This document shows positions 42,723 through 51,484 of a stretch of 64,000 bases of DNA, one piece after another. Position numbers and translations under genes: made by a program. The notes beneath the pieces are model-generated. The model searched no databases. It had not been told where the DNA came from and saw nothing but the letters and a program-made list of their open reading frames with translations. Every line of letters starts with the position of its first letter. Within the stretch, counting starts at the first letter, position 1. Source of the stretch: Chlorogloeopsis sp. ULAP01 (lineage in GTDB: Bacteria > Cyanobacteriota > Cyanobacteriia > Cyanobacteriales > Nostocaceae); contig NZ_JAUDRH010000007.1 of assembly GCF_030381805.1 (NCBI RefSeq), positions 124,001 through 188,000 of the forward strand, written 5' to 3'.

Positions 42723-43636
42723 TTCTTTTTGAAGTAGAAAAAGCAAATTAAATCTAAAAAGTGCGCTGTAAGATTTCTGACTTCTAATAAGAAGTTGGAT
42801 AGCTGTGCTTTTAGTTTATTTATCTGGAAAAATCAATACTCTTCATGTCTATTCGGAAAGTATTCTAAATTTTGTATTCTTTTTTTAATATTATTTTTAA
42901 TTATACTATAGCCTTTCCCACTCTGGTGAGGTACGAAATGACCCTTCCCCAACCCTCCCCTTGCTAGAGGGAGGGTGCGCGATAGCGCGGTGGGGTGTAC
43001 TTTATTTGCTTGGGAAACGCTATAAGACAAAAAATATTATTCATGTGTGAATAGCGAACTTAATTTGAAAACCCTAAGTATGAAAATAAATTAGAAAAAA
43101 ATTTCAATTTTATACAAGTTTGCTTTGATTTTTCTCTAGGACGTAGAAATAAGGTGTTCTAGTAAAGCTGAGAATAAACTTTAGCAAATGATTTAAGAAT
43201 TGGAATGAAATAGTCACACTTAACTAGTATTCATAAATTTCAGTGTTTGAGAATCCGGATCTCTTATCTAAAGTTTGTAGAGAATGAATACGGAATCACT
43301 CACTGCAAAAGAACAAAACGACCATGATTACAGTGTATGAAACCCTAGTGTTAATTGTATTATGCTAACTTTTAAATTTGTGTTCCCGCTTCTGAAAACT
43401 GCTATTATTGGGATTAATTGGATTCGCTTCTTGATACTCAAATCATCTGCAATATTAGTCAAAAAATTAGATAAATCTCATGATTTTTGCAGATGTTAAT
43501 ACTGAATTATCTATTTTGGCAACAATCGAAACAATATTTTGGTAAGGGTAATAACAATGGAATGTAATTGTTATGGAGAACGTGGTAGTGGTCGATATAA
43601 ATATTTAAATGTAAAAAAATAGCCACATTAGTAATG
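42723..43636. other. AT-rich spacer with one GC-rich repeat
   Basis: About 900 bp without a supportable gene. At about 42930-43015 there is a repeat with CCCTCCCC and GGGAGGGT arms around CTTGCTAGA, ending in the run GGTGCGCGATAGCGCG, like those near 27900 and 38200. The rest is AT-rich and unremarkable. Confidence 0.5.
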
Positions 43637-44101
43637 TCAATGTTTACCAAAAGCCGAAATTTCTTTGCTAATGCTACAGTTACATGGTGTTATTTCGGCT
43701 TGACGAGTCCCTTCATCTCCATATTTCAAACATAAACTTATATAAGTATGTGGTTTGTAAGGCATTCTATCTGCCCATTCAATTGCCACAATACCAGGAT
43801 ATACCTCTACACCTTCCCAGTAAGTTTCTAAGTTTAATGCTGCAACTTCTTCGGGCTCTAAGCGGTATAGATCTAGGTGATAAAGGGGAAGGCGTCCCTG
43901 AGTATATTCGTTAATGAGTGTGAAAGTTGGACTGACAATCGCTTCGGTAATACCCAAACCTTCGCCAATGCCTTGCACCAGAGTTGTTTTGCCAGCACCT
44001 AAATCACCTTCTAGTAAAATGACACTACCAGCATTAAGTAATTGACCGAGAGTAATACCAAGCGATCGCGTAGCCTCTGTATTTGGCAGCAAAATTTTCA
44101 T
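43637..44101 (-). CDS. tsaE: tRNA threonylcarbamoyladenosine biosynthesis ATPase TsaE
   Basis: The ATG at 44101 gives 154 residues; another ATG three codons upstream falls in a TGGTCATTAGTCAT repeat. Signature features are Walker A EGDLGAGKTTLVQGIGEGLG, SPTFTLINEY, YHLDLYRL and AIEWADRMP. TsaE drives the TsaB-TsaD complex that makes t6A on ANN-decoding tRNAs. The tail (CNCSISKEISAFGKH) is short and variable. It is the downstream member of a pair with the YvcK-like gene, separated by 20 bp of repeat. Confidence 0.93.
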   Translation of the reverse strand: MKILLPNTEATRSLGITLGQLLNAGSVILLEGDLGAGKTTLVQGIGEGLGITEAIVSPTFTLINEYTQGRLPLYHLDLYRLEPEEVAALNLETYWEGVEVYPGIVAIEWADRMPYKPHTYISLCLKYGDEGTRQAEITPCNCSISKEISAFGKH

Positions 44102-44195
44102 ATTGGTCATTAGTCATTGGTCATTGGTCATTAATCATTCTCCCCTTGTCTCCTTGTCCCTTGTCCTTTTTCCCCCAATCTCCCCATTTTCCATG
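44100..44195. repeat. Repeat forming the spacer and the C-terminal tail of the YvcK-like gene
   Basis: TTGGTCATTAGTCATTGGTC (44102-44121) is a tandem element, followed by CTCCCCTTGTCTCCTTGTCC and related sequence. On the minus strand this encodes the last 23 or so residues of the YvcK-like protein (KWGDWGKKDKGQGDKGRMIN), which are not part of the family. Confidence 0.7.
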
Positions 44196-45554
44196 ATGAA
44201 CTCCACCGTACCATCGCAACAAAACCCGTGCTAGTCGTTGGGGATCGTGACGTACACAACCCGTTTCATCTTCATGCATAACATTAGCCAAAACGATCCT
44301 TCGTTCCATTTTGGTTACCTCTTCACGATCTAAAAAGACGGGATGAGAGCGTTGTTGAGCATAACGAATAAGGGCGCGGGCAGAAGGAGATCTTTTATGT
44401 ACCAGTACAGCATTAAATAAGCGTCTGCCACCACAAGCTGCATCAATTGCTCGAATGTGTTCACTAACAGTGTATCCCTGAGTTTCACCTGGCTGAGTCA
44501 TGATGTTGCAGACATAGATCCGGGGTGACGTAGAAGCGGCGATCGCATCAGCAATTTCTGGTACCAACAGATTGGGAATTACACTTGTATATAAACTACC
44601 AGGCCCCATGATAATATAGTCAGCTTCTTTTATTACCTTAATAGCTGCGGGTAATGCCGGAGGATTAGCGGGAGTACAGCCTATTTTGACAATATTACCT
44701 CCTGCCTCGGTAATTTTTGATTCGCCTTCTATACGGCGTCCATCGGATAGCTCCGCCCACAGGCGAACATCACTAAGGGTTGCTGGCAAAACTTGTCCCC
44801 GCACTGCTAGTACTTTGGAACTAGCAGCAACTGCTCGCTCCAAATCCCCGGTAATTTCACTCATTGCCGTTAAGAATAAGTTGCCAAAACTGTGGCCTGT
44901 TAAACCATCACCAACACGAAAACGATATTGAAATAATTCTGTTAATAACTTTTCTTCATCTGCCAATGCAGCCAAACAGTTGCGAATATCTCCTGGCGGC
45001 AAAACACCAAATTCCCGCCGCAAACGTCCCGAAGAGCCACCATCATCAGCAACGGTAACAATAGCAGTAATATTAGCGCTATAGCGTTTTAGTCCTCTTA
45101 ATAACGTAGAAAGTCCTGTACCACCACCAATGACGACGATTTTTGGCCCTCGGTACAACCGACGGTGTGCAAGCAACACATCCACCAGTTCTTCATCGCC
45201 TTCTGGTCTTAGTACTTTAGTAATTGAACCTACCGTGCGGGTTTGTCCCCAAAGAAGCAACAACAGTCCGAATAGCAGAACTAGAGGCCCGCTAATATAG
45301 TTGGGTAAGATGTTAGTAATAACTGTCAAAAAATCCCTAAGTAGCTCCAAAGTCCAAAAAATTGGCGTTAGCTTAACCCAAATCGCCAACCCCAGAGACG
45401 CTAGCAATACACCCCCAACGCTAATTAATAACCAACGTTTTACAGATAGTCCTGGGGATAACCACTTGAACCACTGGTTAACTCGATAGCGAGTGCGACG
45501 GCGCGACTGCTGTTGCAAAGTGTTAAGGGCTTGCCTGAAAAAACCAATTGACAT
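44121..45554 (-). CDS. YvcK/CofD-like gluconeogenesis-factor family protein
   Basis: The product is 477 residues. Unlike Bacillus YvcK it has two or three N-terminal membrane helices (LLISVGGVLLASLGLAIWVK and PLVLLFGLLLLLWG), as usual in cyanobacteria. The catalytic-fold domain begins IVVIGGGTGLSTLLRGLKRY and continues TVADDGGSSGRLRREFGVLP, PPGDIRNCLAAL, IIMGPGSLYTSVIPNLLVP and NIMTQPGETQGYT. YvcK proteins bind UDP-sugars and govern cell-wall synthesis and carbon use. The final 23 residues are repeat-derived. A large hairpin at 45608-45659 lies upstream, toward divergent ruvC. Confidence 0.9.
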   Translation of the reverse strand: MSIGFFRQALNTLQQQSRRRTRYRVNQWFKWLSPGLSVKRWLLISVGGVLLASLGLAIWVKLTPIFWTLELLRDFLTVITNILPNYISGPLVLLFGLLLLLWGQTRTVGSITKVLRPEGDEELVDVLLAHRRLYRGPKIVVIGGGTGLSTLLRGLKRYSANITAIVTVADDGGSSGRLRREFGVLPPGDIRNCLAALADEEKLLTELFQYRFRVGDGLTGHSFGNLFLTAMSEITGDLERAVAASSKVLAVRGQVLPATLSDVRLWAELSDGRRIEGESKITEAGGNIVKIGCTPANPPALPAAIKVIKEADYIIMGPGSLYTSVIPNLLVPEIADAIAASTSPRIYVCNIMTQPGETQGYTVSEHIRAIDAACGGRRLFNAVLVHKRSPSARALIRYAQQRSHPVFLDREEVTKMERRIVLANVMHEDETGCVRHDPQRLARVLLRWYGGVHHGKWGDWGKKDKGQGDKGRMINDQ

Positions 45555-45607
45555 ACCTAAAAAAGAGCAGTACTACAAACAATGGTTAACAGAGAATTTA
45601 CACTACC

Positions 45608-45659
45608 TGGTTTCATGTCCAAGTGTGAAATTACTACATTTTTCACTTTCATGAAACCA
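45608..45659. promoter_or_regulatory. Long inverted repeat in the yvcK-ruvC divergent promoter
   Basis: TGGTTTCATG (45608-45617) and CATGAAACCA (45650-45659) are perfect arms. Inside them AAGTGTGAAA and TTTTTCACTT extend the pairing imperfectly. It lies between the start codons of the two divergent genes (45554 and 45729). It is a candidate operator or RNA structure. Confidence 0.5.
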
Positions 45660-45728
45660 AAAGCGTCGAGTTAAACTTGTCAAACTGCCCTGTAACATAA
45701 CACCTGGCGAGCGTGGATCTGAAAGTTA

Positions 45729-46220
45729 ATGGAAAAGCAAATTTTAGGATTAGACCCTGGGCTAGCCACCTTAGGATTTGGAGCAATTATCTGTAATCAA
45801 AATCAAGCTCAGTTACGAGATACCTCAATAAATATGCTAGATTACGGTGTTATTAGTACATCAGCAGATACGGAAATGGGACAACGGCTTCGTACTTTGT
45901 ACGAAGATTTACACACCTTGATTGAGGAGTTGCAACCCGACTTGGTAGCGATTGAGAAACTATTCTTCTATCGTATGGGAAATACTATCTTAGTTGCTCA
46001 AGCACGGGGTGTAATTATGCTAGTTTTAGCGCAACACAATTTGCCGTATGTGGAATTTACTCCCGCCCAAATTAAACAAGCTTTAACGGGCTATGGCAAT
46101 GCAGAAAAATACGAAGTTCAACAAGCTGTGGCACGAGAGTTGAAATTAGATCAAATTCCTCGTCCAGATGACGCAGCAGATGGTTTGGCAGTAGCTTTAA
46201 CAGCGTGTTTTCAATTGTAA
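45729..46220 (+). CDS. ruvC: Holliday junction resolvase RuvC
   Basis: The product is 163 residues, the normal length. Catalytic acidic residues lie in LGLDPGLATLGFG (Asp), AIEKLFF (Glu) and DDAADGLAVAL (Asp pair). Other family blocks are RGVIMLVLAQHNLPY and YTPAQIK-like EFTPAQIKQALTGYGNA. It cuts four-way junctions during recombination. It is followed after 18 bp by an alkyltransferase-like DNA-repair gene in the same direction, a probable operon. Confidence 0.95.
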   Translation: MEKQILGLDPGLATLGFGAIICNQNQAQLRDTSINMLDYGVISTSADTEMGQRLRTLYEDLHTLIEELQPDLVAIEKLFFYRMGNTILVAQARGVIMLVLAQHNLPYVEFTPAQIKQALTGYGNAEKYEVQQAVARELKLDQIPRPDDAADGLAVALTACFQL

Positions 46221-46238
46221 AAGTCAAGCGGGACTCTT

Positions 46239-46550
46239 ATGTCTACTTATGACAATATATATGCGATCGTGCGCCAGATACCAAAAGGTCGAGTAGCAAC
46301 ATACGGGCAGGTAGCGGATTTAGCTCACTTTTATGGCAAGGCACGTTTAGTAGGATACGCTCTTTATCAAGTTGATGAACGCTCATCAGATATACCGTGG
46401 CATCGAGTTATTAATTCTAAGGGAGAAATATCTTATTCACCTTTGCGACAGGGCGGAGATCATAGACAGCGATATCTTCTTGAACAAGAAGGAATAATAT
46501 TTAGCTCTAAAGGAAGGGTTAATTTGCATCAGTATCAATGGCAGCCCTAA
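46239..46550 (+). CDS. Alkyltransferase-like (ATL) DNA-binding protein
   Basis: The product is 103 residues, only the DNA-binding domain of O6-methylguanine methyltransferase. The active-site block reads IPWHRVINSKGEI, with Trp where the methyltransferase has the acceptor Cys (PCHRV). This is the hallmark of ATL proteins, which bind alkylated guanine without repairing it and recruit nucleotide-excision repair. The helix-turn-helix IPKGRVATYGQVADLA is intact. It is 18 bp downstream of ruvC. Confidence 0.88.
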   Translation: MSTYDNIYAIVRQIPKGRVATYGQVADLAHFYGKARLVGYALYQVDERSSDIPWHRVINSKGEISYSPLRQGGDHRQRYLLEQEGIIFSSKGRVNLHQYQWQP

Positions 46551-46673
46551 TACGATTTTGGATTTTGAATTTTGGATTTTGGATTGGAAATCGTCTAGTT
46601 GCTGTTAAGTACATACGCATAAATATTCCCCATTCTCTGTTCCCTGTCCCCCGTTCTCTATTCCCTTATCTAC
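46551..46673. repeat. Tandem TTTTGGATT repeat and CCCTGTCCCC-type repeat
   Basis: GATTTTGGATTTTGAATTTT (46555-46574) and onward is a 9-10-bp tandem. It is followed by TCTGTTCCCTGTCCCCCG (46636-46653). Both are dispersed elsewhere in the window. They fill the gap between convergent genes. Confidence 0.6.
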
Positions 46674-47504
46674 TCATACACCATGCTGCTTAAACCATGC
46701 TTGTAAGCGTTTCCATCCGTCTTTAGCTTCTTTTTCGCGGTAGGAGGGGCGATAATCGGCAAAAAAGGCATGAGGTGCATCCGGATAGACAACAATTTCT
46801 GATTTACTGCTGCTTGATTTGAGGCGATCGCGCATTTTTTCTACCGTATCAAGGGGAATGCCTGTATCCTTGCCACCGTAAAGTCCGAGAACAGGAACTT
46901 TTAACTCAGACGCAATATCAACAGGATGCCTTGGTGTCAGTTTGGTTGTATCGCCCACCAATCGCCCGTACCATGCTACACCAGCCTTAACTTTAGGATT
47001 GTGAGCGGCGTACAGCCACGTAATACGTCCACCCCAACAGAAACCCGTGATTCCTAAGCGATCGCCATTACCTTGAGCAGACTTCACAGCCCAAGCCACC
47101 GTGGCATCGAGATCGGACATTACTTGAGCATCAGGGACTTTCGCTACTATTGGGCGAATTTCTGCTATGCTGCCTAAGTTGGAAACATCGCCCTGGCGTA
47201 CAAACATTTCCGGAGCGATCGCCAAGTATCCCAGTTTAGCAAAGCGACGGCAGATATCTTGAATGTGCTCATGTACACCAAATATTTCCTGAATCACCAA
47301 CACAATCGGAAAATTCTTGCCTGTAGCAGGCATAGCTCTATAGGCAGGAATTTTGCCATCTTTGACAGGAATTTTCACTTCACCTGCGATTAATCCTTTG
47401 GCATCGGTGGTGATGACTTTGGCAGAAATTGGTTGCACTGCTAGAGCGAAACCCGTTGCCAGGGTGGCAGTGGCAATAAATTGGCGGCGCGTGATTTCTT
47501 TCAT
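46674..47504 (-). CDS. Dienelactone hydrolase family protein with Tat-like signal
   Basis: Start ATG 47504 gives 276 residues; the frame continues upstream through repeat sequence and is excluded. The N-terminus MKEITRRQFIATATLATGFA contains a twin-arginine pattern (TRRQFI) and a hydrophobic core, so export by Tat is likely. The hydrolase domain has the DLH triad: Cys in ITGFCWGGRI, Asp in LYGGKDTGIP and His in DAPHAFFADYR. The oxyanion region includes VLVIQEIFGVHEHI. It hydrolyses dienelactone-like or other esters; the physiological substrate is unknown. Confidence 0.88.
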   Translation of the reverse strand: MKEITRRQFIATATLATGFALAVQPISAKVITTDAKGLIAGEVKIPVKDGKIPAYRAMPATGKNFPIVLVIQEIFGVHEHIQDICRRFAKLGYLAIAPEMFVRQGDVSNLGSIAEIRPIVAKVPDAQVMSDLDATVAWAVKSAQGNGDRLGITGFCWGGRITWLYAAHNPKVKAGVAWYGRLVGDTTKLTPRHPVDIASELKVPVLGLYGGKDTGIPLDTVEKMRDRLKSSSSKSEIVVYPDAPHAFFADYRPSYREKEAKDGWKRLQAWFKQHGV

Positions 47505-47773
47505 AAATAAGGCAGAGGGCAGAAGGGAAGACTGGGACAAGGAGAAGGGGAGACAAGGGGCAAGAACGTCATCCGATTTCACCGTATCCCCATGTCCTCT
47601 TCTGTCTGCTGGACATAAGCATTTTACGTTTAATTATGTCCATCTACCTAATATTTTTGAGCAATTTGGAACGATTAGCCAAGTTCAAGGCTTAGTCAAA
47701 AAAGCGATCGCCCCCTAAGGAAAATTCTTACCATAATGTCTCAAGAGGTATCATAATTGAGGACATCTTCAAT
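47505..47773. other. Divergent spacer with a dispersed repeat
   Basis: From about 47510 to 47605 the sequence belongs to the CCGTATCCCCATGTCC/GGGGAGACAAGGGG repeat family. The rest holds the promoters of the two divergent genes. No gene was recognised. Confidence 0.45.
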
Positions 47774-48721
47774 ATGAGTAAAATACGTGCTGTCGTTGTC
47801 GATCCTAATGTGCAGGGGCGTTTAGTACTGCGTGATGTAGATGCACCCACGCCTGCTGCTAACGAAGCAACGATCCGGGTAGCGGCAATTTCTCTCAACC
47901 GAGGTGAGGTGAAGCGTTCCACCACTGCTGAGGCTGGTTGGCATCCGGGGTGGGATTTGGCGGGAACAGTAGAAACCCCTGCTGCTGATGGTTCTGGGTT
48001 CGCTAAAGGAACGCGGGTTGTCGGTTTACTTCGTTCTGGAGCTTGGGCAGAATTAGTAGCAGTACCAACCCACTCGCTAGCAGAATTACCACCATCAGTA
48101 TCCTTTGCTCAGGCTGCTACTTTGCCTGTAGCTGGTTTAACAGCTTACCATGCTCTACTCAAAGGTGGTTTGCTTTTGGCTCGCCCCGTATTAGTCACAG
48201 GTGCATCTGGTGGTGTTGGTAACTTCGCCATTCAACTAGCACGTCTTAGTGGTGCCCAAGTAGTAGCACATATTCGCACTCCAGAATATGAGTCTTTTGT
48301 TAAAAATGCCGGAGCGGATTATGTTGTCATTGGTGAAGAACTCTCACCAGCTAGTGAATACGGCCCTTATCATTTGATTGTCGAATCAGTAGGTGGCAAG
48401 ACTTTAGGAACGGCTTTGGGCTTGTTGGCAGAAAATGGAGTGACAGTGCTACTTGGTGTTTCTGGGGGAGCAGAGGTAACATTCGATGCACAACGTTTTT
48501 TTGCAACAGGTGGTGCGAGTTTATACGGCTTAATATTGTTTCACGAACTACAACGAGAATCAGCAGCAATTGGATTAACAAGGCTTGTGAATTTGGTAGC
48601 AGCAGGTAAGTTGCATCCACATATCGATTTAGAAGCTTCTTGGACAGAAGTTGCTGATGTAGCACAAAAACTGCTCGACAGAAGTTTTCCTGGAAAGGCG
48701 ATATTGCATATCGCGGATTAG
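47774..48721 (+). CDS. Quinone-oxidoreductase-like MDR family protein
   Basis: The product is 315 residues. It has the GroES-like N-terminal fold (EATIRVAAISLNRGEVKRST, GWHPGWDLAGTVE) and a Rossmann domain with LVTGASGGVGNFAIQLARLS. The catalytic-zinc ligands of alcohol dehydrogenases are lacking, as in quinone oxidoreductases, so it probably reduces quinones or enones with NADPH. The C-terminus (AAGKLHPHIDLEASWTEVAD) is typical. A HIP1-based bidirectional terminator follows. Confidence 0.88.
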   Translation: MSKIRAVVVDPNVQGRLVLRDVDAPTPAANEATIRVAAISLNRGEVKRSTTAEAGWHPGWDLAGTVETPAADGSGFAKGTRVVGLLRSGAWAELVAVPTHSLAELPPSVSFAQAATLPVAGLTAYHALLKGGLLLARPVLVTGASGGVGNFAIQLARLSGAQVVAHIRTPEYESFVKNAGADYVVIGEELSPASEYGPYHLIVESVGGKTLGTALGLLAENGVTVLLGVSGGAEVTFDAQRFFATGGASLYGLILFHELQRESAAIGLTRLVNLVAAGKLHPHIDLEASWTEVADVAQKLLDRSFPGKAILHIAD

Positions 48722-48744
48722 ACACATAGGGCATCTAAAATTAG

Positions 48745-48774
48745 AGCGATCGCCAGAGGCGATCGCTACTTTTT
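48745..48774. terminator. HIP1-based bidirectional terminator
   Basis: AGCGATCGCC and GGCGATCGCT form a perfect 10-bp stem with loop AGA, followed by ACTTTTTT. It lies between convergent genes (ends 48721 and 48774) and can serve the plus-strand gene; on the other strand the T run is poor. Confidence 0.7.
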
Positions 48775-49997
48775 TAGACAAATTGCACCACACCCCATTG
48801 TCCATTCGTTAACCAATCAGGATCGGATTTTGGCACTTGCTCAACAACTTCAGGTGGAATGCCTGCTGCTACTTCTGATTTGAGAGTACGTAGAGCTACT
48901 ATTGGAACAGGTAAATATGACACTATATCTGCAAAATTAGTCGTATAATCCCAGTGCCTATCTCCCAACAATCTGCGATAATTTGCGTCACCTTTGATAA
49001 TCAGCAAACTTGCATTTGCTAACTCATTTTTGAGTGAATCTGGTATTTCCCAAAATGCTAAAGGCGATGTCCAAAAATAATCATCGCCTAGAACTAATTG
49101 CCCTGCTGTCATATATGCTTGCAACCTTTCACCAACAACTGAAACTTTTTCATAGCCAGATGTTGCTAAAAACTCTGTTGTATCGTTTACATCTTTAATC
49201 ATGGCATCAGAAACAAAAGTAGGGTGAGGTTTCAAGTGCAGCTTAACTTGACTAGCAATACCACTACCTAATAGAAAATCTACTAAACATAAGTCGCAAA
49301 CAAGTTCAAACCCAGCATTATCGACGATAAAATCAATTCGCTTACCTGGATGATTAAGTAATAACTTCGTTACTTTATACACATCATTTACTAAAATATG
49401 AGCTTCTTGGCTTTCGATGTCAAAACGACTGCGATTTGCCTCAAAGGCTGACCACAAACTCAAGTCAACTCGATTACCCCAAAGTGCAAAATATATTAGT
49501 GCAGTCAAAGCAGTCTGGTGAATCTGACTAGGTTTTTGGGATTCTTCTAACCAATTTGTTACTTGAGTGCCTAGAGCGATAATTGCATCTAGAGATGTGT
49601 TTAAACCTTGAGATTTTTGCAATTGGAACGGATCTACACCTTGCCATTCACCGGGAAGAAAATAATTAGTAATGTTGAGAATGAGCCGATAAAAATAAGT
49701 TTCGGCAAAGAACCAGGGAATATCTACCCAACGTTGCCCCTTGTATGGTTCTAGATATTTATCCCAAGCTGCAAAATCTATATTAGTATCATTTACCAAA
49801 GGTAATAAATAACCCGATGGCAGTTCATTGGCTAGGTTTTCTAAACTTTCATTAATGTTAGGTGAAAAATTGTTTTCAGCAATAACTCGGCGAGCAATTC
49901 CAGGCATTCTTTGAGTGACTGTAAACTCAGTGAAAGTGCCGCGTTCTGATCCGACAAGGGGTGCTGGCAAGGGTAAGTTGGGAATTTGTGATTTCAT
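48774..49997 (-). CDS. ARMT1/DUF89-family damage-control phosphatase-like protein
   Basis: The ATG at 49997 (GTG and TTG lie just upstream) gives 407 residues. The family's metal and substrate motifs are visible: IDFIVDNAGFELVCDLCLVD (Asp-Asn), KPHPTFVSDAMIKDV, LIIKGDANYRRLLGDRHWD and LRTLKSE near the C-terminus. Members are metal-dependent phosphatases that remove damaged sugar phosphates or related metabolites. It is a long form with a helical N-terminal region. No neighbour explains its substrate. Confidence 0.83.
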   Translation of the reverse strand: MKSQIPNLPLPAPLVGSERGTFTEFTVTQRMPGIARRVIAENNFSPNINESLENLANELPSGYLLPLVNDTNIDFAAWDKYLEPYKGQRWVDIPWFFAETYFYRLILNITNYFLPGEWQGVDPFQLQKSQGLNTSLDAIIALGTQVTNWLEESQKPSQIHQTALTALIYFALWGNRVDLSLWSAFEANRSRFDIESQEAHILVNDVYKVTKLLLNHPGKRIDFIVDNAGFELVCDLCLVDFLLGSGIASQVKLHLKPHPTFVSDAMIKDVNDTTEFLATSGYEKVSVVGERLQAYMTAGQLVLGDDYFWTSPLAFWEIPDSLKNELANASLLIIKGDANYRRLLGDRHWDYTTNFADIVSYLPVPIVALRTLKSEVAAGIPPEVVEQVPKSDPDWLTNGQWGVVQFV

Positions 49998-50107
49998 CAC
50001 CAAAATTTTCTCTTGTAAAGATTCAGGTCAAAAAACAGGAATAAATGAAGTATAAGCAGTTTGATGACCAGAAGCAGGAATCCCTCAGAGTAGTTTTGGG
50101 GAGAATG

Positions 50108-51478
50108 TCACCGAATCGGCAAAGCGATCGCAAATTCAGTTCCTTGCCCTGCTTGAGACATAAAACTGAGTTGTCCCCCGTGTTTTTCCTCTACAATTTG
50201 ACGAGAAATCGATAATCCCATTCCTGTGCCCTTACCAACCGCTTTGGTTGTGAAAAGGTAATCAAACATCTTCTGTTGAACTTCTGGCGGTATACCAATA
50301 CCGTTATCTGCAATCCGAATTACAACATACTCATCTGCCACAGCTGTTTGAATCTGAATTTGTGGGGTTGGGTACTGGTGATTGGGTACTGGTGATTGGG
50401 TATCGGGAAAAGCTCTTCCTAGTCCCCACTCCCTAGTCCCTAGTCCCTCTTCTAAAGCATCGATCGCATTCGCCAGAATGTTCATAAACACCTGATTGAG
50501 CAGTCCTGGATAACACTCCAATTTAGGTAATTCCCCGTAGCTCTTAATCACTTCAATTGCTGGGCGATCGCCTACAGCTTTCAAGCGATGTCCCAAAATA
50601 GTTAGTGTAATCTCCAATCCATCATGAACATTTACCTGCACTTTGGCTGTGGCATCAGAACGCGAGAAATTTCGCAGAGAAATCGAGATGTCTTTAATTC
50701 TCTCTGTACTTAATTTCATAGACTTCAGTAGTTTGAGCAAATCTTGTAGTATAAATTCAATATCAACTTCTCCTAGCGTTTGCTCTAGCTTTAGTGTTGC
50801 TTCGGGAAAATACTGCTGATAAAACTCAATTATCTGCGTTAAATCGGACACATACTCAAACGCTGGCGCGAGGTTGCTTACAAGACATCCAATTGGATTA
50901 TTGAGTTCATGGGCGATACCAGCCACTAGTTGCCCCAAAGCCGACATCTTCTCACTTTGAACCAAATGCAGCTGCGATCGCTGTAACTCCTGCAAGGCTT
51001 GAGAGAGTTCAGCAGTTCGCTCACTTACGCGCTGTTCAAGAATTTCATTCCCTTGCTGTAATTGTGCGTTCTTCTCCTCCAGCGTTTTAGTCAAATGTCG
51101 CAGTTGTAAGTGAACATTGACTCTAGCAAGAACTTCTTGTTCTTCAAAGGGTTTGGTAATGTAATCTACTGCACCCAACGACAGCCCCTTTACTTTGCTA
51201 TCTGTATCTGCCAGCGCCGTTGTAAAAATAATTGGAATGGTTTGAGTTGCTGGATTTGCTTTTAAACGGGTACAAGTTTCAAAACCATCCATCCCCGGCA
51301 TTTGCACATCTAACAAAATCAATTCAGGAGATTGCTGCTGGACAATATTGATGGCACTGGCTCCATCCATCGCCATACGAATTTTTAACCCCACTTGTTT
51401 GAGCGCTTGAGACAGCACAGACAAGTTAGTTGAGTTATCATCCACAATTAAAATAAATCCGGTCGCTGAGTGATGCAT
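50108..51478 (-). CDS. Receiver-histidine kinase
   Basis: The product is 456 residues. An N-terminal receiver (LIVDDN, Asp in LILLDVQMPGMDG, Lys in YITKPFEEQ) is followed by a coiled coil, HisKA with His in VAGIAHELNNPIGC and HATPase with N box NQVFMNILANAIDAL, G1 ADNGIGIPPEV and G2 GKGTGMGLSIS. Receiver-first kinases of this kind often take phosphate from an upstream hybrid kinase; the gene starts 6 bp after that kinase's stop, so they form an operon. About 35 repeat-derived residues (342-378) are inserted in the catalytic domain after the N box. Confidence 0.9.
   Translation of the reverse strand: MHHSATGFILIVDDNSTNLSVLSQALKQVGLKIRMAMDGASAINIVQQQSPELILLDVQMPGMDGFETCTRLKANPATQTIPIIFTTALADTDSKVKGLSLGAVDYITKPFEEQEVLARVNVHLQLRHLTKTLEEKNAQLQQGNEILEQRVSERTAELSQALQELQRSQLHLVQSEKMSALGQLVAGIAHELNNPIGCLVSNLAPAFEYVSDLTQIIEFYQQYFPEATLKLEQTLGEVDIEFILQDLLKLLKSMKLSTERIKDISISLRNFSRSDATAKVQVNVHDGLEITLTILGHRLKAVGDRPAIEVIKSYGELPKLECYPGLLNQVFMNILANAIDALEEGLGTREWGLGRAFPDTQSPVPNHQYPTPQIQIQTAVADEYVVIRIADNGIGIPPEVQQKMFDYLFTTKAVGKGTGMGLSISRQIVEEKHGGQLSFMSQAGQGTEFAIALPIR
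50345..50455. repeat. GATTGGGTACTGGTGATTGG repeat inserted in the HATPase domain
   Basis: Plus-strand GGGTTGGGTACTGGTGATTG and following text, with arms TAGTCCCCACTCCCTAGTCC, encode EEGLGTREWGLGRAFP and DTQSPVPNHQYPTPQ in the kinase frame. The insertion follows NAIDAL and precedes the beta strand IQIQTAVADEYVVIRIADNG. The same motif family appears in the spacers near 11123 and 54640. Confidence 0.8.
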
Positions 51479-51484
51479 AATTTG

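Noticed and set aside
47505..47582. Upstream extension of the dienelactone hydrolase gene
   Set aside because: Repeat-derived residues precede a proper Tat-like signal beginning at 47504.
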